A DNA stretch of 22,512 nucleotides from an uncultured Catenibacterium sp. (GTDB lineage Bacteria; Bacillota_I; Bacilli_A; Erysipelotrichales; Coprobacillaceae): positions 1 to 22,512 of the forward strand of contig NZ_UQGV01000033.1 in the NCBI RefSeq assembly GCF_900540665.1. The letters are read 5' to 3'. A program made the translations under genes and the position numbers. Below, piece by piece: positions 1 through 7,283 of this stretch; the first letter of the stretch is position 1, and the number at the start of each line of letters is the position of its first letter. The notes beneath the pieces were generated by a model. The model was not told the DNA's origin, did not search any database, and worked only from the letters and a program-made list of their open reading frames with translations.

Positions 1-251
1 AAGGTATTTGTTCTTCTATAGTATACCACAAAACGCTACATCTATACTACAAATTCCCGTATGATGAAGAGCGTACATATAATCTTCTCGGTATCATTAT
101 CATTTCATAGTTACCACTCACACTTACCATTTTTATTACCACTTCATACCACTGTGATACGATATTTTGCGATACTTTACGAGGTTTGCAAGCTACTCTC
201 CAAACACCTTCCAGACATTGTAAATGAAGCATTTCCGCCACTTTCAGCCGC
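1..251. other. Intergenic stretch without a recognised gene
   Basis: This is the space downstream of the rRNA methyltransferase stop. Open frames of about 70 codons exist on both strands, but none has a good ribosome binding site or a recognisable protein, so I call none. On the minus strand an extended -10 element (TGG then TATACT, plus positions 20-25) could be a promoter for a gene beyond the left edge; no convincing -35 accompanies it. Confidence 0.4.
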
Positions 252-1454
252 TTACTTCTCATCTACAACTTGGAAGATATAGAACTTTAAGTAATAGCTA
301 TTCTCATCACCATTCCACAAAATAGGATGATCTGCAGCCTGTGTTCTAAATTCTACCTGTCTTAATCTCTTATGTACTAATTTTGCAGCCTGTCCAATAG
401 TTTTAGTAAATGTATCATAGTCCATAAAATGAGAACATGAACATGTAGCCAGATATCTACCATCTTTCACTAGTTTCATACCTCTCATATTAATCTCACG
501 ATAGCCTTTAATCGCATTCTTAATAGATGCACGAGACTTTGTGAAGGCAGGGGGATCTAATATAACCATATCAAATAATTCTCCCTGAGCCTCTAATTCT
601 GGTAAGAAATCAAATACATCATGACACTCAAACTTAACAGTATCTTCTAAACCATTGAACTTAGAATTCTCATTTGCGAGATCTACCGCAAACTGAGATG
701 CATCCACACCTAAAACACTTTGAGCACCTGCAATACCAGCATTCAATGCAAAAGTACCAATATAAGTAAAACAATCTAATACCTTTGCATCTTTACATAA
801 CTTCTGTATCGCAAGTCTATTATATTTCTGGTCAAGGAAGAAACCAGTCTTCTGTCCTTCTGCGACATCTATATGATACTTAACACCATTTTCTACAATA
901 TCAATATGAGGATCAAAAGGTTCACCAATAAAACCTTTAACTCTTTCCATACCTTCCTTAGTACGTTCCTTGGCATCACTACGTTCATATACACCTCTAA
1001 TAATAATGCCATCCTGTAGTAGAATATCCTTCATAAGTTCTACAATCTCTTCCTTAAAGGCATCAATACCTAATGCGAGAGACTGTACAACAAGTACATC
1101 CTCAAACTTATCTATTACAAGACCTGGCAAGAAATCAGCATCTCCAAACACAATACGACAACTAGATGTATCTACTGTCTTCTTACGATAATCCCAGGCA
1201 TTCTGTAATCTCATACGTAAGAAATTAGAGTCAATCTCCTGATTAATATTTCTAGTCATTAAACGTATTCTAATCTTAGAACTCTGATTGATATAACCTC
1301 TTCCTAATGGATAGTCATTATGTGCATAAACATCCACAATATCTCCATTCTTGAAATGTCCATGTATTTCTTTTATTTCATTGTCATAAATCCATAAACC
1401 GCCTGCATTAATAGTACGGCCTTCACCTTTTTTTAATAGTACTTTAGTTTTCAT
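252..1454 (-). CDS. rlmI: Class I SAM-dependent rRNA large subunit methyltransferase (RlmI/PUA family)
   Basis: A 400-residue protein with an N-terminal PUA-like domain (about 1-75) and a C-terminal Rossmann methyltransferase domain. Visible signatures are the SAM-binding region VLDCFTYIGTFAL (about 225), the catalytic motif LDPPAFTKS near residue 300, and CSCSHF near 340, the arrangement of m5C RNA methyltransferases of the RlmI/YccW type. The family methylates a cytosine of 23S rRNA. The length fits a full family member. The start is supported by AGAGAGG upstream on the minus strand. The gene is divergent from the dehydrogenase gene across 82 bp. Its exact target base in this organism is inferred from the family. 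Confidence 0.88.
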   Translation of the reverse strand: MKTKVLLKKGEGRTINAGGLWIYDNEIKEIHGHFKNGDIVDVYAHNDYPLGRGYINQSSKIRIRLMTRNINQEIDSNFLRMRLQNAWDYRKKTVDTSSCRIVFGDADFLPGLVIDKFEDVLVVQSLALGIDAFKEEIVELMKDILLQDGIIIRGVYERSDAKERTKEGMERVKGFIGEPFDPHIDIVENGVKYHIDVAEGQKTGFFLDQKYNRLAIQKLCKDAKVLDCFTYIGTFALNAGIAGAQSVLGVDASQFAVDLANENSKFNGLEDTVKFECHDVFDFLPELEAQGELFDMVILDPPAFTKSRASIKNAIKGYREINMRGMKLVKDGRYLATCSCSHFMDYDTFTKTIGQAAKLVHKRLRQVEFRTQAADHPILWNGDENSYYLKFYIFQVVDEK

Positions 1455-1461
1455 AAATAAC

Positions 1462-1508
1462 CTCTCTTAGTCATTATTATACATTTGATAAGAGAGTTGT
1501 GCTACAAT
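1462..1508. promoter_or_regulatory. Divergent promoter region with an 8-bp inverted repeat
   Basis: Arms CTCTCTTA (1462-1469) and TAAGAGAG (1489-1496) are perfect inverted repeats 19 bp apart. A minus-strand TATAAT (plus 1476-1481) that could serve rlmI lies between them. On the plus strand TGC-TACAAT (extended -10, 1500-1508) with a weak -35 at 1480-1485 could serve the dehydrogenase. The repeat is seen directly; its role as operator is inference. Confidence 0.4.
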
Positions 1509-1536
1509 ATTAACGAATCAAGGAGGAAAAACTAAT

Positions 1537-2487
1537 ATGAGTTTTAAGGATTCTAAAGTAGTTATTATCGGTTTAGGTAATGTAGGTGCTACAACTGCCT
1601 ACTCAATTATTAATCAGGGACTTTGTGAAGAGATTGTATTAATTGATATTAATAAAGAAAAAGCATATGGTGAAGCATTAGATATGCAGCAGTCAGTTTA
1701 CTTCATGAATAGAAATATTAAAGTAAAAGCAGGGGATTATTCTGATTGTAAGGATGCAGATGTAGTCATTATTACAGCATCAGCACCAATGCCTAAAGAT
1801 TCTCATGACCGTTTACAGATGCTTGCCCCAAGTATCAAGATTATTAAGTCTATTGTAGATTCTACAATGGCATCTGGATTTAATGGTATCTTTATAGTTG
1901 TATCTAATCCAGTAGATATTATGAGTTATATTACTTGGAAGGAATCAGGTTTACCAAAGAACCAGGTAATTGGTAGTGGTACAACTCTTGACAGTGCAAG
2001 ATTATCTTGTCGTTTAGCTGATATGTATCATTTAGATGCAAAGAGTGTATCAGCTTATGTATGTGGTGAACATGGAGATTCAGAAATGGTTACATGGTCT
2101 AGTGCTACAATTGGTGGTAAGAGTGTAGAAGATGTATTAAAGGATAATGCTGAACGTACTAAGGATGCCACTAAGGAAACATTAAGACATGCCGTTATTG
2201 AAGATGGATGGCAGATCTTTAACCGTAAAGGTAATACATGTTATGGTATCGCAGCAGCGACTACTGCAATTGTGAAATCTATTCTCTTTAATGAAAATAG
2301 AATTTATCCAGTATCTGTACATTTAGATGGTCAATATGGTATGAATGATATCTTCTTAAGTGTTCCTACTATTATTGATAAAACAGGTGCTAAGGAAATC
2401 GTAGAAATCAATATGAAGAAAGATGAAAAGAAAGCATTAGAAGAATCATATAAGGTTCTAAAAGAATTCTGCCAACAGTTAGACTAA
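1537..2487 (+). CDS. L-lactate/malate dehydrogenase family 2-hydroxyacid dehydrogenase (L-HicDH-like)
   Basis: A 316-residue NAD-dependent dehydrogenase of the LDH/MDH superfamily that interconverts a 2-oxo acid and an L-2-hydroxy acid. The Rossmann motif GLGNVG is at residues 12-17, the substrate arginine is R92 in SHDR, the catalytic pair is in LDSAR (D152/R155) and the proton-relay histidine is in GEHGDSE (H179). In true lactate dehydrogenases the specificity loop carries Gln (GANQKPGE). Here it reads SAPMPKDSHD, longer and with Met at about the Gln position, which resembles L-2-hydroxyisocaproate dehydrogenases. Bulky 2-oxo acids are therefore a plausible substrate, though lactate cannot be excluded. 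The start is fixed by AAGGAGGAAAA. The gene appears monocistronic, with a small terminator over its stop. Confidence 0.82.
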   Translation: MSFKDSKVVIIGLGNVGATTAYSIINQGLCEEIVLIDINKEKAYGEALDMQQSVYFMNRNIKVKAGDYSDCKDADVVIITASAPMPKDSHDRLQMLAPSIKIIKSIVDSTMASGFNGIFIVVSNPVDIMSYITWKESGLPKNQVIGSGTTLDSARLSCRLADMYHLDAKSVSAYVCGEHGDSEMVTWSSATIGGKSVEDVLKDNAERTKDATKETLRHAVIEDGWQIFNRKGNTCYGIAAATTAIVKSILFNENRIYPVSVHLDGQYGMNDIFLSVPTIIDKTGAKEIVEINMKKDEKKALEESYKVLKEFCQQLD

Positions 2488-2509
2488 GAGAGGGTAAGTC
2501 TCTCTTTTT
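2486..2509 (+). terminator. Rho-independent terminator after the dehydrogenase gene
   Basis: Seven-bp stem AAGAGAG/CTCTCTT (2486-2492 and 2500-2506) with a 7-nt loop, followed by T residues. It overlaps the TAA stop codon. Modest stability. Confidence 0.6.
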
Positions 2510-2539
2510 GTGTTAGAATGAATTTATGGAGGATTTGAT

Positions 2540-3313
2540 ATGATTAAAATCGCATTTTTTGATATTGATGGAACTTTAAGCAATATGGAAACACGCAGTG
2601 TTTCTGATATTACTATAGAAACATTACAGAGATTACAAGCTAATAATATAAAGATATGTATTGCGACAGGAAGACATCCTTTAAGTGTGCCTATTTTTGA
2701 AGGAGTAACATTTGATGCCATACTTTCTTTCAATGGATCATATTGTTTTGATAAGGAAGGACATGTTTTGTATAGTCATCCGATTCCACATGAGGATGTA
2801 TTAAGAATTATAGAGAATGCTTCCTCTATTAATAGACCTGTTTCACTCGCTAGTAAAAAAGACAGTAAAGCCAATGGAACAGACAAGGATTTAGATGACT
2901 ATTATGCATTCTCTAAACAGAAGGTAAATGTTGCAGAAGACTTTGATGCTTTTGTGAATGAAGATATTTATCAGATCATGTGTGGTGGATATGAGAATGA
3001 ATATGATGCATTAATGAAAGATGTAGAAGGTGCACAAATTACAGCATGGTGGAATAGGGCAGTAGATATTATTCCAGCAGGCGGTGGAAAAGGAAATGGA
3101 ATACATAAGGTATTAGAGTATTATCATTTTAGTCCTAGTGAAGCCATTGCGTTTGGTGATGGTACAAATGATATTGAAATGTTGGAAGCAGTGGGTACAG
3201 GAGTCGCAATGGGCAATGCGACTGATAATGTGAAAGCTATTGCGGATGATATATGTTTATCTGTATCAGAAGATGGTGTGTATCACTACTGTTTAAATCA
3301 TAATTTGATATAA
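2540..3313 (+). CDS. Cof-type HAD superfamily sugar-phosphate phosphatase
   Basis: A 257-residue haloacid dehalogenase-like hydrolase. Motif I is DIDGT at residues 8-12, with the Asp nucleophile and the acid/base Asp. Motif II is the ATGR stretch near residue 42. Motif III and IV regions are GGGKGNGI (conserved Lys) and GDGTNDIEM (metal-binding Asp pair) near 177 and 208. The large cap between about 80 and 180 is of C2 (Cof) type. These cytosolic enzymes usually dephosphorylate sugar phosphates or cofactors; the substrate cannot be read from sequence. GGAGG lies 8 nt before the ATG. It follows the dehydrogenase gene but is separated from it by a terminator. Confidence 0.85.
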   Translation: MIKIAFFDIDGTLSNMETRSVSDITIETLQRLQANNIKICIATGRHPLSVPIFEGVTFDAILSFNGSYCFDKEGHVLYSHPIPHEDVLRIIENASSINRPVSLASKKDSKANGTDKDLDDYYAFSKQKVNVAEDFDAFVNEDIYQIMCGGYENEYDALMKDVEGAQITAWWNRAVDIIPAGGGKGNGIHKVLEYYHFSPSEAIAFGDGTNDIEMLEAVGTGVAMGNATDNVKAIADDICLSVSEDGVYHYCLNHNLI

Positions 3314-3388
3314 AAGTCATAAATATAGTAAAACTCTTAAAATAGTAGTATAATAATGTATAACATGAATTGTAAAGGAGAATGAAAT

Positions 3389-3730
3389 ATGCCATATTTA
3401 GCATTACGTACAAACAAGACATTGACTCTTTCTCAGGAAGTTGAATTAAAAACTACTGTAGGAAAGTTAATTACAATGTTTCCTGGTGAATCAGTAGATA
3501 CATTCATGATTCATATTGAAGATAATCAGCTTATTTATTTTAAAGGCCAGGAAGCAAACTGTATGATGATCACATTATACTTAAAAGGTCATTATACAGA
3601 TGAACAAAAGGAACAGTTTGTATCTGAACTTACTAAAGCATTAGTAAAAATCACTAAGATTCCAGCTTCTAATCAGTATGTTACTATATCTGAATTTGAA
3701 AAATGGGGTCATGGTGGCGTATACGAATAA
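3389..3730 (+). CDS. MIF-like tautomerase-superfamily protein
   Basis: A 113-residue protein that begins Met-Pro, so N-terminal processing would expose the Pro-1 that is the catalytic base of tautomerases and of macrophage migration inhibitory factor (MIF). Length and layout fit MIF: a TN pair at residues 8-9, a conserved FMIHIEDNQL strand near 40, MMITLYLKG near 60, and a C-terminal NQYVTISEFEKWG strand. By eye the usual PGK with the MIF active-site lysine (Lys-32) reads PGE here, so phenylpyruvate tautomerase activity may be reduced or altered. There is no signal peptide. AAAGGAG precedes the ATG, a possible TATAAT lies at 3349-3354, and a strong terminator follows. Family assignment is by motif and length only. 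Confidence 0.75.
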   Translation: MPYLALRTNKTLTLSQEVELKTTVGKLITMFPGESVDTFMIHIEDNQLIYFKGQEANCMMITLYLKGHYTDEQKEQFVSELTKALVKITKIPASNQYVTISEFEKWGHGGVYE

Positions 3731-3758
3731 GATTTTGCCTAGCAAAATCTTATTTTTT
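3728..3758 (+). terminator. Strong Rho-independent terminator
   Basis: Perfect stem of about 11 bp (TAAGATTTTGC with GCAAAATCTTA) with a 3-nt loop, then seven T residues. It overlaps the TAA stop of the MIF-like gene. Confidence 0.85.
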
Positions 3759-3821
3759 TGTCTCAAAACAGCTAAACAGAATAAAAAAATACAAAAAAAT
3801 GCATTTTTTTTAAAAAAAGGG

Positions 3822-3850
3822 TTGCAAAAGGTGTATCTGCATGGTAATAT
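3822..3850 (+). promoter_or_regulatory. tRNA operon promoter
   Basis: TTGCAA (3822-3827), a 17-bp spacer, and TAATAT (3845-3850) preceded by an extended -10 TG. Placement about 19 bp before the first tRNA base suggests a very short 5' leader, as for stable RNA genes. Confidence 0.8.
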
Positions 3851-3868
3851 AAACAAGCATTCTGAAGT

Positions 3869-3943
3869 GCTTGAATAGCTCAGCGGTAGAGCAATCGGCT
3901 GTTAACCGATCGGTCGGGGGTTCAAATCCCTCTTCAAGCGCCA
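3869..3943 (+). tRNA. tRNA-Asn (GTT)
   Basis: A complete cloverleaf. Acceptor arms are GCTTGAA (3869-3875) and TTCAAGC (3933-3939), with discriminator G and an encoded CCA. The D loop contains AGCGGTAGA. The anticodon stem is ATCGG/CCGAT around loop CTGTTAA with GTT at 3901-3903. The T loop is GTTCAAAT. It reads AAC/AAU codons. Followed after 2 nt by tRNA-Glu on the same transcript. Confidence 0.97.
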
Positions 3944-3945
3944 GT

Positions 3946-4021
3946 GGCCGGTTGGAGAAACGGTTAACTCACATGCCTTTCACGCATGCATTCACGGGTT
4001 CGAATCCCGTACCGGTCACCA
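3946..4021 (+). tRNA. tRNA-Glu (TTC)
   Basis: Acceptor GGCCGGT (3946-3952) pairs with ACCGGTC (4011-4017) with one G:U; CCA is encoded at 4019-4021. The anticodon stem CATGC/GCATG encloses CTTTCAC with TTC at 3979-3981. The T arm is ACGGG-TTCGAAT-CCCGT. Second and last gene of the two-tRNA transcript. Confidence 0.97.
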
Positions 4022-4032
4022 TATTAAATACT

Positions 4033-4057
4033 ACGATCCTTCGGGATCGTTTTTTTT
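4033..4057 (+). terminator. Terminator of the tRNA operon
   Basis: Stem ACGATCC/GGATCGT closed by a TTCG tetraloop, followed by a run of T. The UUCG loop makes this an exceptionally stable terminator. Confidence 0.92.
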
Positions 4058-4060
4058 GCA

Positions 4061-4087
4061 TAAAAAAAGATAGCACAAAGGCTATCT
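4061..4087 (-). terminator. Terminator of the ttcA-tcdA-DJ-1 operon
   Basis: Stem AGATAGC (4068-4074) and GCTATCT (4081-4087) with a 6-nt loop; on the minus strand it is followed by seven T. The stem overlaps the last codons and the stop of the DJ-1 family gene. Confidence 0.8.
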
Positions 4088-4630
4088 GTATAAATCATAT
4101 AACATTCCATGTTTAAGGCTTGATGAATCAATACCTAATACATCTAAAAGCTTATAGGCAAACGCAAATGCTGTAGCTGGTCCTCTACTTGTAATAATAT
4201 GACCATCTACAACCACTTCTTCTTCAACATATTTACCTGCTTTTAAATAACTTTCTATTTCTTCTCCTGGATAAGAAGTGACTTTCTTATTAGTGATTAC
4301 ACCTGCTTTACCTAAAGCCATAGGTCCTGCACATATAGCGGCAATATATCTTTCTTCATGATCATATTTCTTAATGAGTGAAATAATACGATCATCATCT
4401 CTTAAGGTCCATGCCCCTGCTCCTCCAGGAATCACAATCATATCATAATAATCCATGTCTGTAAGTGTCTTATCGGCACGTACAGGAATGTTTCTAGAAG
4501 AAATGACAACCTGTTCCTCTTTAATAGAAACAGTGTCTACATCCACTTCTGCACGTCTTAAGATATCTACTACACCTAAGGCTTCTACTTCTTCAAAACC
4601 ATCTGCCATTAAAACTGCAACTTTAGCCAT
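4082..4630 (-). CDS. DJ-1/PfpI family protein
   Basis: A 182-residue protein of the DJ-1/ThiJ/PfpI superfamily. The nucleophile-elbow cysteine is C100 in AAICAGPMAL, and the partner glutamate lies in GFEEVEA near residues 13-16. IVIPGGAGAW at about 66 and HIITSRGPATAFAFA at about 147 are further family signatures. Relatives have been reported as glyoxalases, deglycases, chaperones or RNA-thiolation-related proteins (ThiJ/YajL); the function here is not decided by sequence. It starts 4 nt after the tcdA stop, with an SD (GGAGGATAG) inside the end of tcdA, so it is the last gene of that operon. Confidence 0.85.
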   Translation of the reverse strand: MAKVAVLMADGFEEVEALGVVDILRRAEVDVDTVSIKEEQVVISSRNIPVRADKTLTDMDYYDMIVIPGGAGAWTLRDDDRIISLIKKYDHEERYIAAICAGPMALGKAGVITNKKVTSYPGEEIESYLKAGKYVEEEVVVDGHIITSRGPATAFAFAYKLLDVLGIDSSSLKHGMLYDLYR

Positions 4631-4634
4631 ACTG

Positions 4635-5318
4635 CTATCCTCCTATCAATGATTGAAACACATATCCTGCAATCATTAATCCTGCACTCGCTGGCACAAA
4701 TACACTACTACCTGGTGTTCTCTGTCCTGTCTTTGCAGGAATCTCATCTGAATAAGCAACTAAACACTTCTTAATTCTTCTTGCTTTTAATTCTCTTCTC
4801 ATTACTTTCGCAAGAGGATCAATCTTTGTCTTATATATATCAGTAATCTGTAAGTGAGAAGGATCAAGTTTATTTCCTGTACCCATAGAAGAAATAATAG
4901 GTACATTCAATTCTGTACATCTCTTAATCAATTCTATCTTTGCAGTTACTGTATCAATTGCATCAATTACATAATCATATTGAGATAAATCTATTGTATC
5001 AGCATTCTCTGGTAAATAAAATGTATCAAACGTATTTATATTTGAATTTGGATTAATATCTAACATACGTTCTTTAATGATATCTACTTTTTTCTTACCT
5101 ACTGTAGAATGCAAGGCAATGATCTGTCTATTGAGATTTGTGATATCCACTGTATCATGATCAAATACATCAATTGTTCCTATACCAGAGCGAACCAGTC
5201 CTTCAATGACATAGCCTCCAACACCACCACAGCCAAATACTGCAACATGTTTAGTCTTCATGATATCAATAGACTCATTACCTGCTACCCATCTTAATCT
5301 TGTAAACTGATCATCCAT
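4635..5318 (-). CDS. tcdA: tRNA threonylcarbamoyladenosine dehydratase
   Basis: A 227-residue E1-like (ThiF/HesA/MoeB) ATP-binding protein. The nucleotide motif is FGCGGVGGYV near residue 29, followed by DHDTVDITNLNRQ, the adenylation signature, and a DYVIDAIDTVTAK stretch. The short length, lack of a ubiquitin-like partner gene and C-terminal SSVFVPASAGLMIAG point to TcdA (YgdL/CsdL), which cyclises t6A at tRNA position 37 to ct6A in an ATP-dependent step. It begins in a TAATG overlap with the upstream ttcA-like gene, indicating translational coupling. Confidence 0.88.
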   Translation of the reverse strand: MDDQFTRLRWVAGNESIDIMKTKHVAVFGCGGVGGYVIEGLVRSGIGTIDVFDHDTVDITNLNRQIIALHSTVGKKKVDIIKERMLDINPNSNINTFDTFYLPENADTIDLSQYDYVIDAIDTVTAKIELIKRCTELNVPIISSMGTGNKLDPSHLQITDIYKTKIDPLAKVMRRELKARRIKKCLVAYSDEIPAKTGQRTPGSSVFVPASAGLMIAGYVFQSLIGG

Positions 5319-6157
5319 TAGTCCTGCTCCTTATAGAAATCTAAGAAACTCTTCTTTGATTCATCCCAGTCAGTATAGGCAATAATTGTTTTAAGATTGA
5401 CATTCTCTACACTCTTAAAAATATTCTGTTCTACTTTAGGATTAATCTTTCTTAATTCTTTAATCAAATTCTTTGTTTCTGCACGTTTAGATGTATGTTC
5501 AATTTCTCCACGTGCTTCAGATTCTTCTGTAAAACGACATGCACACTGTAAGAACTTTAAATTAAACTTCTCAGCCCAGGCAATAATATCTTCTTCATGA
5601 ATCAAATACATAGGACGAATTAATTCCATACCTTTAAAGTTCTTACTATGAAGTTTTGGCATCATAGTCTGGATCTGAGCCCCATACATCATACCCATTA
5701 ATATTGTTTCTATTACATCAGAATAATGATGGCCTAACGCAATCTTATTACATCCTAATTCCTGTGCTCTATGATATAAGAACCCTCTACGCATTCTTGC
5801 ACATAAATAACATGGATTCTTTTCTATCCCATGTACGACATTGAATATATCTGACTCATAGAATTGAATAGGAATACCTAGCTTTTCCGCATTCTCTTCA
5901 ATCAGTTTTCTATTGGCAGGATTATAACCTGGATCCATACAAATGAACTCTAAATCAAAATGAAACTTACCATGTCTCTGTAATTCCTGTAATAGCTTCG
6001 CAAGAAGCATTGAATCTTTACCACCTGAAATACATACTGCAATCTTATCACCTGGTTCAATGAGTTCATAATCCTGAATTCCTTTAATAAATCTACGCCA
6101 TAAAGGTTTTCTAAAGTTTGTAATAATACTACGTTCTATCGCTTTTATGTTATCCAT
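5318..6157 (-). CDS. ttcA: TtcA-like tRNA 2-thiocytidine synthetase (PP-loop ATPase)
   Basis: A 279-residue adenylate-forming PP-loop protein. SGGKDS at residues 44-49 is the P-loop, C116/C119 in CYLC form the CxxC pair, and further cysteines C205/C207 in FLQCAC would complete the Fe-S cluster site of TtcA-type thiolases. The family makes s2C at tRNA position 32. The frame can be extended 10 codons upstream, but I choose the inner ATG because AGAGGTG sits 7 nt before it. A promoter lies at 6243-6272. The stop overlaps the tcdA start. A tRNA-thiolation role is well supported; the precise nucleotide is inferred, since other TtcA-like paralogues exist. Confidence 0.83.
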   Translation of the reverse strand: MDNIKAIERSIITNFRKPLWRRFIKGIQDYELIEPGDKIAVCISGGKDSMLLAKLLQELQRHGKFHFDLEFICMDPGYNPANRKLIEENAEKLGIPIQFYESDIFNVVHGIEKNPCYLCARMRRGFLYHRAQELGCNKIALGHHYSDVIETILMGMMYGAQIQTMMPKLHSKNFKGMELIRPMYLIHEEDIIAWAEKFNLKFLQCACRFTEESEARGEIEHTSKRAETKNLIKELRKINPKVEQNIFKSVENVNLKTIIAYTDWDESKKSFLDFYKEQD

Positions 6158-6207
6158 TATTTCACCTCTAGTTCCTACTAAATACATAGGAATATACTCT
6201 AAAATTC

Positions 6208-6232
6208 AAGGTTATCCTCTAAGGATAACCTT
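6208..6232 (-). other. Ten-bp hairpin in the ttcA leader / downstream of the amidase gene
   Basis: Perfect 10-bp inverted repeat AAGGTTATCC/GGATAACCTT with a 5-nt loop. It lies after the amidase stop and just downstream of the predicted ttcA start site. Only a short, displaced T stretch follows on the minus strand, so it is either a weak terminator for the amidase or a 5' leader hairpin. Confidence 0.5.
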
Positions 6233-6242
6233 ATCAAAAACC

Positions 6243-6272
6243 ATTATAAACAGTTAATAGGCACAAATGCAA
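6243..6272 (-). promoter_or_regulatory. Predicted promoter of the ttcA operon
   Basis: On the minus strand TTGCAT (plus 6267-6272), an 18-bp spacer and a perfect TATAAT (plus 6243-6248). It lies immediately after the amidase stop and gives a leader of about 80 nt. Confidence 0.6.
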
Positions 6273-6275
6273 TTA

Positions 6276-7208
6276 TTATCGACCAAAATACGCATCAATA
6301 CCATTCGCAATACCTTCCGCAATTTTCTGCTGGAAATCACTGTTGTTGAGTTTTCTATCTTCATCACCATTAGAAATGAATCCCATCTCAAGTAAGCAGA
6401 CAGGTGTCTTACACCAGTTGATTCCACTTAAATCATTACGCGCAGCCATTCCTCTATTTCTAATACCTGTTGTACTACAATAATGATTAAGTACTGTTCT
6501 TCCTAAAGATTGTGAAGCAGACACATTACCTGCACTCATATAAGGATTTCCATTAGCTGGTTCCTGTACACTTGCACCAGTCACACCGCTATTACCAATA
6601 CCATCACAATGTAATCTAATAAAAGCACCAGCACCTGCATTATTAGCCATTTCAGCTCTTTCTCTATTAGAAATATTTACATCATTGGTTGTACGGATCA
6701 TAACAACCTTATACCCTCTAGACTGTAATACATCTCTTAGTTTCAAACTCACGTTAAGAGTTGTCTGGTATTCAGGAATACGTGTGGCAGTACCTGTTGC
6801 CCCTCCTGCGACCTTAGCCTTTTGTGTTGAAGCACCAGGACCAATAGGTTCTAATTGTGAATTACCTCTCGCCTGATGTCCTGCATCAATAGCTACCACA
6901 TTATTATTTGTCACAACAGGTGCCTGTTGTCTTTTTACTTCTTCCTGTCTTTTAGCTTCCTCAGCTTTTTTTTGTTCCTCTAATTTCTTCTGTTCCTCTA
7001 GTTTTTTCTGTTCTTCTAGTTTTTTCTGTTCTTCTAGTTTCTTAGCTTCTTCTTCCTTTTTCTTTTGTTCTTCTAATTTCTTAGCTTCCTCTTCCTTTTT
7101 CTTTTGTTTCTCTACTACTGCCGTATCTTTCTTTTTTGTCTCTTTCGTAGTACCACATGCCACAAACAATATACTACATAATAATAAGCATAATAATCTT
7201 TTCATCAT
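6276..7208 (-). CDS. N-acetylmuramoyl-L-alanine amidase (Amidase_3) lipoprotein with K/E/Q coil
   Basis: A 310-residue secreted lipoprotein. Residues 1-17 form a signal peptide ending in lipobox FVAC, with the lipidated Cys at 18. Residues 34-95 are a highly charged coil made of KKLEEQ-type repeats, probably a spacer through the wall. The zinc amidase domain runs from about 104 to the end: DAGH (H111), E146 in RIPEYQ, H200 in RLHCDG and catalytic E274 in LLEMGFISN are the expected ligands and catalytic residues. The enzyme cleaves the amide between MurNAc and the stem peptide. The start may be either of two adjacent ATGs (7208 or 7205) after AAGGAAGGG. The family is secure; whether it acts in cell separation or turnover is not visible. 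Confidence 0.9.
   Translation of the reverse strand: MMKRLLCLLLCSILFVACGTTKETKKKDTAVVEKQKKKEEEAKKLEEQKKKEEEAKKLEEQKKLEEQKKLEEQKKLEEQKKAEEAKRQEEVKRQQAPVVTNNNVVAIDAGHQARGNSQLEPIGPGASTQKAKVAGGATGTATRIPEYQTTLNVSLKLRDVLQSRGYKVVMIRTTNDVNISNRERAEMANNAGAGAFIRLHCDGIGNSGVTGASVQEPANGNPYMSAGNVSASQSLGRTVLNHYCSTTGIRNRGMAARNDLSGINWCKTPVCLLEMGFISNGDEDRKLNNSDFQQKIAEGIANGIDAYFGR
6963..7103 (-). repeat. In-gene tandem repeat encoding the KKLEEQ coil
   Basis: Imperfect 18-bp units coding LEEQKK, plus a duplicated 39-bp block coding KKKEEEAKKLEEQ, within the amidase gene. Such a tract can change copy number by slippage and would alter spacer length without breaking the frame. Confidence 0.75.
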
Positions 7209-7249
7209 TTCACCCTTCCTTATCTTTAATAATATACTATTTTAGAGGT

Positions 7250-7283
7250 AAAAAAAAGATAACAGATATAACTCTGTTATCTT
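7250..7283 (-). terminator. Terminator of the arginine operon
   Basis: Ten-bp stem AAGATAACAG (7256-7265) with CTGTTATCTT (7274-7283) and a loop of 8 nt; on the minus strand a T tract follows (plus A run 7250-7257). It overlaps the argB stop codon. Confidence 0.88.

Noticed and set aside
47..262. 71-codon minus-strand frame after rlmI
   Set aside because: No convincing ribosome site, starts inside rlmI, and the product resembles nothing known; the opposite strand is equally open.
3871..4116. 81-codon open frame on the + strand
   Set aside because: It runs through both tRNA genes and the tRNA terminator; no ribosome site and no protein-like composition.
6963..7103. Tandem repeats that might suggest a CRISPR or satellite array
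   Set aside because: The units are in frame, have no unique spacers and encode a K/E/Q coil inside the amidase.
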